Shown here in pieces: positions 1-8,499 of a DNA stretch of 64,000 bases. Position 1 is the stretch's first letter. The number at the start of each line of letters is the position of its first letter. A program made the position numbers and the translations under genes. The notes beneath the pieces are model-generated. The model saw nothing but the letters and a program-made list of their open reading frames with translations. It did no database searches and was not told where the DNA came from. The stretch covers positions 1 to 64,000 of the forward strand of contig JACKIP010000005.1 in the NCBI GenBank assembly GCA_020638395.1, read 5' to 3'. This DNA comes from Rhodospirillales bacterium. GTDB taxonomy: Bacteria; Pseudomonadota; Alphaproteobacteria; Micavibrionales; Micavibrionaceae.

Positions 1-561
1 ATCTGAATGATCATTTTTAGGCTTACTGCCCCCGCGACCTTTAATATTTTTTTCTATATCACATAAAATATCGCCATAATCTTTTTCTACTTTCTCTAAA
101 TGTTTTAATGCAAGCGCATAATCAGAATCCAGAGTGACAACATCGTATCCCAGAAGTCCTGGACTTAGGCTTTTATTGATTTTGTCGGAAGTTCTATATA
201 AATTTTGCCTAATGCAATTTTGTATATTTACTTTCTGAGAGACACTACACGCATCATTATTTGCAACTTTTAATGAATGTAAAATTGATAGAGCTTTTTG
301 TATTTGATTGCGCTGGTTCTTAACTTCATCTCTCAATTTTGCAGGCGCAACTTGAACTTCAAACCATTTTTGGTTATCAGAAACATACTTGATGGCATTT
401 AACTCTTCCCTAATTCCATTCTTACATGGAACTATATTTCTATGTTCTCCTAAAATCACTCCCTCTGGATAAATTTCTAATATTGAAATAACGTGATCAA
501 CTACATCCTCAGGAAATACCGCATTTAGAACAGATAACTCAACCAAAGTTTCGTTCATCAT
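1..561 (-). CDS. Hypothetical protein, partial (runs off left edge)
   Basis: An open frame without a stop runs from an ATG at 561 (or 558) to the window edge, giving at least 187 residues. I do not recognise the family. The visible part is rich in Lys, Asn and Ile, with a likely helical, charged middle (about residues 75-100) and two segments with isolated Cys. It has no signal peptide or obvious membrane segment. Its base composition is clearly more AT-rich than every neighbour, and it lies just past the 3' end of a tRNA-Pro gene. Together these suggest horizontally acquired DNA. It could belong to a prophage or genomic island. Its C-terminus is not visible, so function cannot be called. Confidence 0.6.
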   Translation of the reverse strand, partial: MMNETLVELSVLNAVFPEDVVDHVISILEIYPEGVILGEHRNIVPCKNGIREELNAIKYVSDNQKWFEVQVAPAKLRDEVKNQRNQIQKALSILHSLKVANNDACSVSQKVNIQNCIRQNLYRTSDKINKSLSPGLLGYDVVTLDSDYALALKHLEKVEKDYGDILCDIEKNIKGRGGSKPKNDHSD

Positions 562-591
562 TTACTACCCCAGACTAAAACCAAAAACCTT

Positions 592-613
592 TGTCACACC
601 ACATGTCACACCA
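592..613. repeat. Tandem direct repeat TGTCACACCA x2
   Basis: The 10-mer TGTCACACCA occurs at 592-601 and again at 604-613, a 12-bp period, between the AT-rich partial gene and the tRNA-Pro 3' end. Short direct repeats next to a tRNA attachment site are typical of integrase arm-type sites, but no integrase is visible here, so this role is inference. Confidence 0.5.
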
Positions 614-669
614 TTAGAGATTTTGAGAAATATAAACAAGTCGCATAGCATCCAACGCATTGATTTTAT

Positions 670-746
670 TGGTCGGAGTGACAAGATTCGAACTTGCGAC
701 CCCTTGCACCCCATGCAAGTGCGCTACCGGGCTGCGCCACACTCCG
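670..746 (-). tRNA. tRNA-Pro (GGG anticodon), CCA encoded
   Basis: On the minus strand the sequence folds as a full cloverleaf of 77 nt including an encoded CCA (670-672). The acceptor stem CGGAGTG pairs perfectly with CACTCCG. The anticodon arm is CTTGC-ATGGGGT-GCAAG, which puts GGG at positions 34-36 and so reads proline CCC. The T arm carries GTTCGAATC. The gene stands alone, with its own promoter upstream (757-785). Its 3' end faces the AT-rich partial gene at 1-561, so it may be the target of an integrated element. Confidence 0.95.
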
Positions 747-756
747 ACTGACAACA

Positions 757-785
757 GGTATACTGATATTTTCAGTCTAAATCAA
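757..785 (-). promoter_or_regulatory. Sigma-70-type promoter of tRNA-Pro
   Basis: Reading the minus strand, a -35 TTGATT (780-785) and a -10 TATACC (757-762) are separated by exactly 17 bp, and the -10 lies 10 bp upstream of the tRNA 5' end at 746. The spacing fits a housekeeping promoter. Confidence 0.6.
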
Positions 786-810
786 GACAGAAGGTTTTCC
801 CCTGGTGCAA

Positions 811-1272
811 TTATTCGTGGATCAGGTCTTTCATGACGCCTTTGGCGGTGACATATTTGAAATAAGGGTCTTCATTCGCGTCCAGACCGATCACAATCCG
901 ATCCCGTCCACGACGATCTTTCATTACCAGAGTTGGTGCATCCGTTGCGTTATGGAGGCGGAGCAAAAAGCGTAAATGTCCTTGCCGGTCATTTAATCCG
1001 ATCAGGCCCTGCCCTTTTTCTGCACCATCATCGTAAGACCCGATCTGAACGGTTCCCTGACCGTTTTCATCAAACAGAAACAATGTTCCCTGGCCGGAGG
1101 TTCCGGCCCCCAGCGAGGAGGTCCTGTATCCCTGTCCGTTATAAGTCTGCACGGAGCTGTAATTTCCCTGACTGAGAGCGGCTTGCAAAGGGGAGGCCGG
1201 CAACAACAAAGAGCCTGCCAAACCGCCGACAAGGCCAAAGAACGCCAGTGTCAGGAACTGAGAGAGGGGCAT
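811..1272 (-). CDS. Hypothetical secreted or membrane-anchored beta-rich protein
   Basis: This 153-residue protein starts with a hydrophobic segment (about residues 5-32) ending near an Ala-rich site, so it is probably a signal peptide or anchor. The rest has short alternating motifs (GQGTLFLFDENGQGT, then QGLIGLNDRQGHLRF, then PTLVMKDRRGRDRIVIGLD) that look like successive beta hairpins in which a glycine turn is followed by a hydrophobic strand. I cannot name the family. It overlaps the stop of the MerR gene by one base (TGATG), so the two are probably cotranscribed and translationally coupled. Confidence 0.7.
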   Translation of the reverse strand: MPLSQFLTLAFFGLVGGLAGSLLLPASPLQAALSQGNYSSVQTYNGQGYRTSSLGAGTSGQGTLFLFDENGQGTVQIGSYDDGAEKGQGLIGLNDRQGHLRFLLRLHNATDAPTLVMKDRRGRDRIVIGLDANEDPYFKYVTAKGVMKDLIHE

Positions 1273-1757
1273 CAGTCGGTCTTAATCATTGCCCGCAGGG
1301 ATTTTAAGTCATTCAGAACTTCGTGGAGCAGGCGGCCGTGGGCTTTGTCTTCAGCAGTTTCCTGATTGGAATTGGAAGCTGCCTGTTGTTGCGGAGCTGG
1401 ATCATTTGAAACCGCCCCCTGAAGGATTTGCAGCTTGCTTTGTCCTTTCAACAGGTTTTGAACCCCCTTGATCGTGTATTTATCCGTATAGAGCAGTTTA
1501 TGCACGACTTTAAGCAGATCAACATCTTCCGGACGATAGTAGCGACGCCCGCCACCGCGCTTCAATGGCTTGACCTGAGAAAATTTCGTCTCCCAAAAGC
1601 GGAGAACGTGCTGGGGCACATCAAGAACATCTGCCACTTCACTGATCGTCAGGAAGGCACCCGGTGCTTTTTTCCCGGACGAAACCAGAGGTCCTTCCGT
1701 GGCACCGCGGTCATCGCCGTCTATCTCATGAGATTTTGCGTGAGAGATCATTCGCAT
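1272..1757 (-). CDS. MerR family transcriptional regulator
   Basis: The 161-residue protein has the MerR DNA-binding fold: a helix-turn-helix around residues 36-58 (SEVADVLDVPQHVLRFWE) followed by a wing with RRYYRPEDVDLL. The C-terminal part has a Gln/Asn-rich linker and a final helix, without the Cys residues of metal sensors, so an inducer cannot be named. An N-terminal extension of about 30 residues is unusual for the family. The position directly downstream of ihfA is conserved in Alphaproteobacteria. It overlaps the next small secreted-protein gene by one base. Confidence 0.9.
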   Translation of the reverse strand: MRMISHAKSHEIDGDDRGATEGPLVSSGKKAPGAFLTISEVADVLDVPQHVLRFWETKFSQVKPLKRGGGRRYYRPEDVDLLKVVHKLLYTDKYTIKGVQNLLKGQSKLQILQGAVSNDPAPQQQAASNSNQETAEDKAHGRLLHEVLNDLKSLRAMIKTD

Positions 1758-1778
1758 CCCCTTGTTTTATTTGTTTAA

Positions 1779-2072
1779 TCAATGGTTGTTTATGCGGTTT
1801 TTCAAAACATGGGAGGCGCGAAAAACCAGCACAGTACGAGGCGTGATCGGAACTTCTTCGCCTGTTTTGGGATTGCGTCCGATTCGTTCTGTTTTTTCCC
1901 GCGTTGAAATACTGCCAAAAGAAGAGATCTTCAGTTGATCGCCGCGTGCCAGCGTATCGGACATTTCCTGAATAATACTCTCTACCAGCTGTGAAGATTC
2001 ATTGCGCGACAACCCAACCTGCTCATAGATCGCATCGGCCAGATCCGCGCGCGTGATCGTTTTCTGACTCAT
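1779..2072 (-). CDS. ihfA: Integration host factor subunit alpha
   Basis: This is a DNA-bending histone-like protein that pairs with IhfB and acts at promoters (notably sigma-54 ones), recombination sites and origins. The start MSQKTITRADLADAIY gives 97 residues, the usual size; a longer frame upstream to 2129 lacks family similarity. The DNA-binding arm GRNPKTGEEVPI is intact around residues 62-73. A weak AAGGG lies about 8 bases before the chosen ATG at 2072. It precedes the MerR gene. IHF would be relevant to the two sigma-54-type flagellar promoters in this window. Confidence 0.96.
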   Translation of the reverse strand: MSQKTITRADLADAIYEQVGLSRNESSQLVESIIQEMSDTLARGDQLKISSFGSISTREKTERIGRNPKTGEEVPITPRTVLVFRASHVLKNRINNH

Positions 2073-2201
2073 TTTTTTACCCTTGTTTGTAGTTACAACC
2101 ACCATAATCAAGCCTTCAAGGCACGTCAAATAAAAAAGGAAATCCTGACTAATTTTCAGGAGGATAAGTCTTGACCTTCAAGTTAGAGCTTTGATCGTTT
2201 A

Positions 2202-2243
2202 TGGATTCCCCCATGATTTTCTGCGAAAATCCGGGGAATGACG
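2202..2243 (+). repeat. Dispersed palindromic repeat, copy 1
   Basis: The element begins TGGATT and ends GGGGAATGACG, with an inner hairpin GATTTT/AAAATC. It is one of eight related copies in this window that keep the outer TGGATT and AATGACG ends while the hairpin core differs. Confidence 0.75.
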
Positions 2244-2280
2244 AACGTATACTTCTCAAGTGGATTACACAGTAACAAAA

Positions 2281-2303
2281 AACCCGCCGGAGGAAGGCGG
2301 GTT
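2281..2303 (-). terminator. Rho-independent terminator of rplM-rpsI
   Basis: The stem AACCCGCC/GGCGGGTT with a 7-base loop is followed on the minus strand by a T run (complement of the A tract at 2276-2282). It lies about 30 bases after the rpsI stop. A short T run on the other side could make it work in both directions. Confidence 0.85.
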
Positions 2304-2334
2304 TTCGTAAAAATTCCAAAAAAGACGTAAAAAC

Positions 2335-2850
2335 TTAACGTTTTGCCCACTGTTTTGAGCGACGGGCTTTCTTTTTACCTGTTTTCTTCCGTTCAACCAC
2401 ACGGCTATCGCGGGTCAGAAGGCCTGCATCTTTCAGAGACGGACGAACTTCTGGCTCATAATTTTGCAGAGCGCGGGAAATTCCATGGCGAACGGCACCG
2501 GCCTGACCTGTCAACCCACCACCTTTTACGGTGCACATCACATCGAACTGGTTCAGACGGGATGCGATCAGGAACGGTTGGTTAATAATCAGCAGACTGG
2601 TCTCCCGGCCAAAATACTCACGTTGATCCTTGCCATTTACGAGGATTTTTCCGGCACCCGGCTTGATCCAGACACGGGCAATCGAGGCTTTTCGGCGACC
2701 CGTTGCGTAAGCGCGGCCCAGAGAATCTCTTTGTGGCATGCGCGGCTGATTTGCCTCTGCGCTCGCTTCCTCTGCGGAAGAGGCCGCGGCTTCTACACCA
2801 GAAGCTTTCAAATCTTTGAGGTCTTTAATCGTGTTTTTTGCATCAGACAT
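2335..2850 (-). CDS. rpsI: 30S ribosomal protein S9
   Basis: Component of the small subunit head whose C-terminal tail reaches the P-site tRNA. The core from about residue 46 (GRAYATGRRKASIARV) to the basic C-terminus (ARRSKQWAKR) matches the family. At 171 residues it is about 40 longer than E. coli S9, because of an acidic, Ala/Glu-rich N-terminal extension (residues 1-40) seen in some Alphaproteobacteria. It follows rplM by 5 bases in the usual L13-S9 operon and is closed by the hairpin at 2281-2303. Confidence 0.97.
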   Translation of the reverse strand: MSDAKNTIKDLKDLKASGVEAAASSAEEASAEANQPRMPQRDSLGRAYATGRRKASIARVWIKPGAGKILVNGKDQREYFGRETSLLIINQPFLIASRLNQFDVMCTVKGGGLTGQAGAVRHGISRALQNYEPEVRPSLKDAGLLTRDSRVVERKKTGKKKARRSKQWAKR

Positions 2851-2855
2851 AGCTC

Positions 2856-3317
2856 TTAAGCCCTTTTGTTCTTGTCGTTAAAAGAAGCAAACTCAACCTT
2901 TTCAGGTTGCTGCGCTTCGTGTGGATGTTCCGCTCCAGCGTAGACCCGCATGTTTTTGAAGATCTGGCGGCCCAGAGGTCCTTCCGGCAGCATACGCTCA
3001 ACGGCTTTCTCAACCACGCGCTGCGGATGTTTTCCACTCAGAATCTGACCTTTGGAGCGGCCTTTAATCCCCCCAGGATATCCGGTGTGCCAGTAAAAAA
3101 TATCCTGCTCTGCCTTACGGCCCGTCAAACGGATTTTCTCGGCATTGATAACGATAACGTTATCACCGCAATCCATATGAGGTGTGTAAGACGGCTTGTG
3201 CTTCCCACGCAGGCGGGTCGCGACAAATGCCGACAGACGGCCAAGAACAACGTCCTCAGCGTCCACTAAAATCCATTTTTTTTCAATATCACGCGGTTTT
3301 GCGGAAAATGTTTTCAT
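2856..3317 (-). CDS. rplM: 50S ribosomal protein L13
   Basis: Early-assembling large-subunit protein. The 153-residue product starts MKTFSAKPRDIEKKW and shows the family segments WILVDAEDVVLGRLSAF and GDNVIVINAEKI, with the YPGG motif near residue 80 and MLPEGPLGRQ around residue 110. It is the first gene of the L13-S9 operon. A consensus-like promoter lies 45-75 bases upstream (3362-3390). The Shine-Dalgarno sequence is weak. Confidence 0.97.
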   Translation of the reverse strand: MKTFSAKPRDIEKKWILVDAEDVVLGRLSAFVATRLRGKHKPSYTPHMDCGDNVIVINAEKIRLTGRKAEQDIFYWHTGYPGGIKGRSKGQILSGKHPQRVVEKAVERMLPEGPLGRQIFKNMRVYAGAEHPHEAQQPEKVEFASFNDKNKRA

Positions 3318-3361
3318 TTTATATAACCTAAATCTCAGTCAAACTTTTCGAAAGATATAGG

Positions 3362-3390
3362 TTTATGACGAAGTTTCCCGTGCTTGTCAA
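3362..3390 (-). promoter_or_regulatory. Sigma-70-type promoter of rplM-rpsI
   Basis: On the minus strand a perfect -35 TTGACA (3385-3390) is followed after 17 bp by CATAAA (3362-3367). The likely transcript would start about 40 bases before the rplM ATG. Confidence 0.6.
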
Positions 3391-3453
3391 CTTAATTTTC
3401 GTTGTATTGTGCGATATTTCAAATCTTTCACCATCAACGAAAAAAAGCCCCAA

Positions 3454-3657
3454 CTATCGACTTTGTGCGCGATCGCCCCCGTGGACATCCAGAGTTCTGG
3501 CTTCGGAGGGGATCATCACCGGAATTCCGTCCTGAATGGGGTAAGCTAGTCCGGCAGCCTCAGAAATCAACTCTTGCGTATCGCGATTATATTTCAACGA
3601 GGTCTTCGTCAAAGGGCACACGAGCAATTCCAGAAGTTTTGGGTGTATATCTGCCAT
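3454..3657 (-). CDS. Trm112-like small protein (YcaR/UPF0434 family)
   Basis: This 67-residue protein matches the Trm112p-like fold: LLELLVCPLTKTSL at the N-terminus, then a strand pair ending in LAYPIQDGIPVMI. Eukaryotic Trm112 activates several methyltransferases, while the bacterial protein's role is not well defined. Only one Cys (residue 14) is present, so the classical zinc site is absent. The C-terminal 15 residues are polar and probably unstructured. It lies 59 bases downstream of the LON-domain gene and may share its transcript. Confidence 0.85.
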   Translation of the reverse strand: MADIHPKLLELLVCPLTKTSLKYNRDTQELISEAAGLAYPIQDGIPVMIPSEARTLDVHGGDRAQSR

Positions 3658-3716
3658 GGTTGCACTCTATTCAAAAACAATGCCATATTCAACAACTATT
3701 TTACAAGCCATTGAAA

Positions 3717-4358
3717 TTATATAACTTTTGTGTGGATTTCCATTTGCAGCATCGTCAGGAGCAATGCCCCCCGAGTCTTGCAATCCATTGCTTCCAGCAA
3801 AGCCTGCTTCTCCCGCGGATCGAACGGGCACACCATCGACAGGGCAGCAATAACCCGCTCATCGGAGGCTTCTTCGAAAATTTCCCAGCACGGCACCAAC
3901 CCTTGCTGGTGAAAGTATTTTTGCAGAATGTCGAATAAGTCTTTCTGTTTAAATCCAAAGCAGGCCGTACGGCTTTGATCTCCGGTAAATTCTGCCCAGT
4001 CAACCCGCGCTCTGCGGTAATCCGCAGTTGTTTCCAGCTCCTCCAGAATTCGGAACCGGCTTAGCCCGCGCAGTGTTATACGATAAGTGCCGCCCTCCAT
4101 TTCCTCAAAGGAGGTAATTTTTCCGACACATCCCACCTGATAAAGTGGCGTTTTTCTGTTTCCGGAATCCTTCTCCATTCGTTTTGGCTGCACCATCCCG
4201 ATCAGGCGCTCTGTACGCAGAGCATCATTCACCATATCAATATAGCGAGGTTCAAAGATGTTCAGAGGCAATTCCGCATGAGGTAACAACAAAGCCCCCG
4301 TCAATGGAAAGACGGGGATAATTTCCGGAAATCGAACGTAGGCTTTTGCTTGTCCCAT
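3717..4358 (-). CDS. LON peptidase substrate-binding domain protein
   Basis: The 213-residue protein consists only of the Lon N-terminal domain: FPLTGALLLPHAELPLNIFEPRY near residues 17-40 is diagnostic, followed by YQVGCVGKITSFEEMEGGTYRITLRG. It has no AAA+ module and no Ser-Lys protease domain, so it is not a protease by itself. Proteins of this kind are common in Alphaproteobacteria and are thought to bind proteins, but the substrate is unknown. It sits between aacS and the Trm112-like gene on the same strand. Confidence 0.9.
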   Translation of the reverse strand: MGQAKAYVRFPEIIPVFPLTGALLLPHAELPLNIFEPRYIDMVNDALRTERLIGMVQPKRMEKDSGNRKTPLYQVGCVGKITSFEEMEGGTYRITLRGLSRFRILEELETTADYRRARVDWAEFTGDQSRTACFGFKQKDLFDILQKYFHQQGLVPCWEIFEEASDERVIAALSMVCPFDPREKQALLEAMDCKTRGALLLTMLQMEIHTKVI

Positions 4359-4394
4359 GCGTATAATGTAGGGCGCTCTGCCCCGGAAGAAAAG

Positions 4395-6359
4395 CTATTC
4401 CTTCAACTCGTCCAGCCCCACATACAGATCCAGCGCGTCCGGATTGGCGAGGGCTGTTTTATTTTTGACCGGGCGTCCATGGATGACATCCCGCACGGCC
4501 AGCTCGGTGATTTTGCCGGACTTTGTCCGCGGAATATCGCTCACCTGAATGATTTTTGCCGGAACATGGCGCGGAGAGGCTCCGGTGCGTATCCGCGTTT
4601 TAACCTCTTTGATTAAATCTTCCGTCAAACTTTCACCCGGCTTCAGAATAACAAACAGAATCACCCGGACATCGCCGTCCCAATCCTGCCCGACAGCAAT
4701 CGATTCGAGAATCTGCGGAATCTGCTCAACCTGCCGGTAAATTTCCGCAGTTCCAATGCGTACCCCTCCCGGATTAAGCGTCGCATCGGAGCGGCCATGC
4801 ACGATCAGCCCATGATGAATTGTTTTCTCCGCCCAGTCACCATGCCGCCAGACGCCCGGATATTCTTCGAAATAGGCGGCTTCGTACTTTTCATCACCCG
4901 GATCGTTCCAGAACATAACCGGCATGGAGGGGAAGGGTTTGGTGCAAACCAGCTCCCCCGCGCCGCCGCCCTCCGGAATTGATTTCCCCTGCTCATCAAA
5001 GATATCAACCGCCATCGCCAGTCCCGGACTTTGCAGCTCGCCGCGATAAACCGGAGATAACGGATTTCCCAACCCAAAGCTGGCAGAAATAATATCGGTT
5101 CCGCCGTAAATCGACGCGAGATGCACATCGGATTTAATCTTGCGATAGACGTAATCAAAACTTTCATGCATCAGAGGCGAGCCGGTCGAAGTAATAATTT
5201 TCAGCGCCGACAGGTCAAACGTTTCACCGGGGGCCAGATCGTGCGCTTTCAGCGCGTCAATGAACTTCGCCGAGGTTCCAAACAGCATACACTCATGCTT
5301 TGACGTATACTCCCACAGCATATTCCCATCCGGATAAAACGGAGAGCCGTCATAAAGCAATAAGGTCGCCTCAACCGCCAGAGCGGAAATCAGCCAGTTC
5401 CACATCATCCAACCGCAGGTGGTAAAGTAAAAAACCCGGTCATTGCGTTTCACATCGCAATGCAGGATATGCTCTTTCAAATGCTGGAGCAGCGTTCCCC
5501 CGTGCCCATGCACGATACATTTTGGCTTGCCGGTCGTCCCCGAAGAAAACATGATAACCAGAGGATGATTGAATGGCAGGCGCTCAAAGGTCACGGGGGT
5601 TGCGGTGTATTGCCCCATGATTTTCTGATAGGATACCGCCTGCGGCAAAAGTGATAAATCCGGGTCATCTGAAACAAATGGCACAATCACGATTTTCTGA
5701 AGACTCTCAAGCTGCGGCGCAACGGCCTTCACTCGCTCCAGACACTCCAGCGTTTTTCCATTATAGTAATAACCATCCGCCGCGATCAGAACTTTTGGCT
5801 CGATCTGTCCAAAGCGGTCGAGCAGCCCCTGCTCTCCAAAATCCGGGGACGCCGAACTCCAGATCGCCCCCAGAGACGCGACCGCCAGATGCGCGATAAT
5901 CGTCTCCGGCAGGTTGGGCAGATATCCCGCAACGCGGTCGCCTTTTCCGACCCCGCAGTCTTTTAGAAATTGCTGGAGTTTTGAAACCTGCGCATGCATA
6001 TCCGCATATGTCAGGCTTCGTTCGCGGCCCGGCTCATCGCGGAAAATCATCGCAAGACCGTCATCCCTCCGTCGCAGCAGGTTTTCTGCAAAATTCAGGC
6101 GGGCCTCCGGAAAAAACTGCGCGGCGCGCATCTTTTTCCCTTCCCGCAGGATCACAGATCCTTTGTCACCAATCACTTCTGCAAAGTTCCAGAACTCGCT
6201 CCAGAACGTTTCCTGTTCTGCGACAGACCATAGATAAAACGCATGATAATCGGGGAAATTCAACCCGGTCTTATCTTCCAGATGCCGGATAAACCGGAAC
6301 AGACTGGTTGATTTTTTGCGGGAGTCTGAAGGGGACCAGAGGGGGGTATCTTGGGACAT
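4395..6359 (-). CDS. aacS: Acetoacetyl-CoA synthetase
   Basis: This 654-residue cytosolic ligase makes acetoacetyl-CoA from acetoacetate, ATP and CoA, allowing use of ketone bodies released from polyhydroxybutyrate breakdown. The N-terminal ACAS-type domain is followed by the AMP-binding motif MFSSGTTGKPK at about residues 269-279, the YGGTD motif near 425 and the C-terminal catalytic Lys context PRTKSGKITE near 615. Its length matches the AacS family rather than acetyl-CoA synthetase. The PHA depolymerase gene at 35961 would supply its pathway, though it is not nearby. Confidence 0.93.
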   Translation of the reverse strand: MSQDTPLWSPSDSRKKSTSLFRFIRHLEDKTGLNFPDYHAFYLWSVAEQETFWSEFWNFAEVIGDKGSVILREGKKMRAAQFFPEARLNFAENLLRRRDDGLAMIFRDEPGRERSLTYADMHAQVSKLQQFLKDCGVGKGDRVAGYLPNLPETIIAHLAVASLGAIWSSASPDFGEQGLLDRFGQIEPKVLIAADGYYYNGKTLECLERVKAVAPQLESLQKIVIVPFVSDDPDLSLLPQAVSYQKIMGQYTATPVTFERLPFNHPLVIMFSSGTTGKPKCIVHGHGGTLLQHLKEHILHCDVKRNDRVFYFTTCGWMMWNWLISALAVEATLLLYDGSPFYPDGNMLWEYTSKHECMLFGTSAKFIDALKAHDLAPGETFDLSALKIITSTGSPLMHESFDYVYRKIKSDVHLASIYGGTDIISASFGLGNPLSPVYRGELQSPGLAMAVDIFDEQGKSIPEGGGAGELVCTKPFPSMPVMFWNDPGDEKYEAAYFEEYPGVWRHGDWAEKTIHHGLIVHGRSDATLNPGGVRIGTAEIYRQVEQIPQILESIAVGQDWDGDVRVILFVILKPGESLTEDLIKEVKTRIRTGASPRHVPAKIIQVSDIPRTKSGKITELAVRDVIHGRPVKNKTALANPDALDLYVGLDELKE

Positions 6360-6458
6360 AGAATCGGGTTTCCGTGATTAGATTATGTGTTTTTATTTCT
6401 GGCGGTTCTTATTCGTCTGAGTATATTCAATCCCCGTCCTGTTTTCGTCAAGATCTCC

Positions 6459-8318
6459 TCACGCTTTTTCAAACAGTTTTTCCAGATTATCCGCCAGTGC
6501 CTTTGCAAGACCATCCGCATCGGATATTTTCATAGAATTGCGGTAATAGCGAGTAACATCATGCCCTATTCCAATGGCAGATAGCTCAATATCCGGCCGT
6601 CGCTCTATTTTGTCGATAACATCCCGCAGGTCTTTTTCAAGGATATTCGCAGGATTGGTGGACAGAGTTGAATCATCCACCGGCGCGCCGTCGGAAATAA
6701 TAATCAGGATTTTCCGATCTTCACGACGCTTGGCCAGCCGGTTATAAGCCCATGCCAGAGCCTCCCCGTCGATATTTTCCTTCAGAATACCTTCCTTAAG
6801 CATCAGTCCCAGATTTTTTTGGGCTTTGCGCCAGGGCTCATCCGCATTCTTATAAATAATGTGCCGCAGGTCATTCAGACGTCCGGGATTGGCCGGGCGG
6901 CCGTTTTGAATCCAAAGATCCCGCGACTGCCCCCCTTTCCAGTTACGGGTTGTAAATCCTAGAATTTCAACACGGACGGCACATCTTTCCAGTGTTCGCG
7001 CCAGAACATCCGTGCAAATAGCTGCCGTCGCAATCGGCCGCCCCCGCATGGACCCGGAATTATCGATCAGCAAAGAGACAATCGTGTCTTTAAACGGAGC
7101 CTCGCGTTCCTGTTTGTAGCTCAGGGGAACATTCGGATTGGCGACAATGCGGGACAGGCGGGAAGCATCCAGCATCCCTTCCTCCTGATCAAATTCCCAG
7201 GTCCGGTTCTGCTTTGCCAGCAGCTTGCGCTGTAATTTGTGCGCAAGGCGGGTGATCGTTGCCTGCATATGCGCCAATTGTCCGTCCAGCTTTTTGCGCA
7301 GAAGCGCCAGTTCTTCATAATCCGCCAGATCCGACGCCGCGACGATTTCGTCAAACTCTCTGGCATAGGCGGTATAGGTACTTCGGGCACTGCGCAGACC
7401 ATCCTTCGAATCGCGCCGGAGATCCCCGGAGGCCCCGCCGGGCGCTTCGCCGTCCTGTCCGCCTTCTGCAAAGTCCATCCCCTCATCATCGGAAAAAAAG
7501 TCCCAGGGATCAGACGCGCCGTCCATATCTCCCTCCGTAAGCTCCGCTGCGCCGGATGATGTTTGTGCGCCGTTATTGTCCTGCGAATCATCCCCGCCGC
7601 CGCCGTCCGGAGAGTCATTATCTCCCGCTCCTTCCTGAGAATTCTCCTGCTGCTCCGGATCATCATCCTGCACAGAGCGCGGCGATGAAACGCCGGAAGA
7701 AAGCTGCTTTGCCAGTTGACGGGCCACGGATGAAAATTCCATCTGATTCTGTAAGGCTCCTTTTAACTTTTGCCAATCGGCATCGGTCATGCGTTCCTGA
7801 GCCCAATCCTCCCACAAGTTACTCAGCATCTCGGCAGAGTCCGGCAAAACAGAGCCTCCCAGAATTTTTTTTGCGACAACGTACAGACCGTCACTCAAGC
7901 TCGTGTCTTCTCTGGCATGGGCGGCATCATGCCCCTGACTGCGGCACTTTTGATCCAGCAGGTCATATAAGTTGCGCCGTACGCCCTCCATGGACTGCTC
8001 GCCCAGAGATTCGCACCGCGCCCGCTCCAACGCATCGTAAATGTCTCTGGCATTCTGGTCTGAAGGCGCATTCTTTTTATGCAGCTTCGAATCATGGTAG
8101 CGCAGGCGCAACGCTTTAAGATCAGACACACCGCGCAATACCTGCCGTGCGGCAAAATCCTGTAATTCCATATCCGGCAGAACCGCTTCCCGGCTGTTAT
8201 GTCCCTGAAGAGAATCGGCAGATAAACTCCCGGTATAGGACACACTGACATCCTTGCCCGCCAAAGACCGCAGCGTCGCCGTGGTCAAATCCTGAAACTG
8301 TTTTTTATCGGGCGGCAT
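6459..8318 (-). CDS. cobT: Cobaltochelatase CobT subunit (vWA domain)
   Basis: The 619-residue protein has the CobT layout: an N-terminal helical region, a long acidic Asp/Glu/Gly/Ser-rich middle (about residues 215-300) and a C-terminal von Willebrand A domain with the metal-ion site DNSGSMRG near residue 417. In aerobic B12 synthesis CobT and the AAA+ protein CobS form a chaperone that drives CobN to insert cobalt. Neither cobS nor cobN is in the window, and many alphaproteobacteria keep CobST without a full pathway, so the true client is uncertain. Confidence 0.9.
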   Translation of the reverse strand: MPPDKKQFQDLTTATLRSLAGKDVSVSYTGSLSADSLQGHNSREAVLPDMELQDFAARQVLRGVSDLKALRLRYHDSKLHKKNAPSDQNARDIYDALERARCESLGEQSMEGVRRNLYDLLDQKCRSQGHDAAHAREDTSLSDGLYVVAKKILGGSVLPDSAEMLSNLWEDWAQERMTDADWQKLKGALQNQMEFSSVARQLAKQLSSGVSSPRSVQDDDPEQQENSQEGAGDNDSPDGGGGDDSQDNNGAQTSSGAAELTEGDMDGASDPWDFFSDDEGMDFAEGGQDGEAPGGASGDLRRDSKDGLRSARSTYTAYAREFDEIVAASDLADYEELALLRKKLDGQLAHMQATITRLAHKLQRKLLAKQNRTWEFDQEEGMLDASRLSRIVANPNVPLSYKQEREAPFKDTIVSLLIDNSGSMRGRPIATAAICTDVLARTLERCAVRVEILGFTTRNWKGGQSRDLWIQNGRPANPGRLNDLRHIIYKNADEPWRKAQKNLGLMLKEGILKENIDGEALAWAYNRLAKRREDRKILIIISDGAPVDDSTLSTNPANILEKDLRDVIDKIERRPDIELSAIGIGHDVTRYYRNSMKISDADGLAKALADNLEKLFEKA

Positions 8319-8499
8319 GGCTTCCTCAATTCTTCATGTCTTAGCGTAACCGAGGATGTCATCCTGCGCAACTTTGTACACCCGATGAGCTCGCATCAAT
8401 AGATGTTGCCAAGAAACCAAGAATAATCGGGAAAGCTAAATGCATAGCATAATTTCTGAAATGCACTATACTTAAGATACAATTTTTGAGCGAACTATA

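Noticed and set aside
8400..8470. Lux-box-like palindrome before the LuxR gene
   Set aside because: Short AT-rich symmetries such as ATGCATAGCAT are present but do not match a 20-bp lux box well enough to report.
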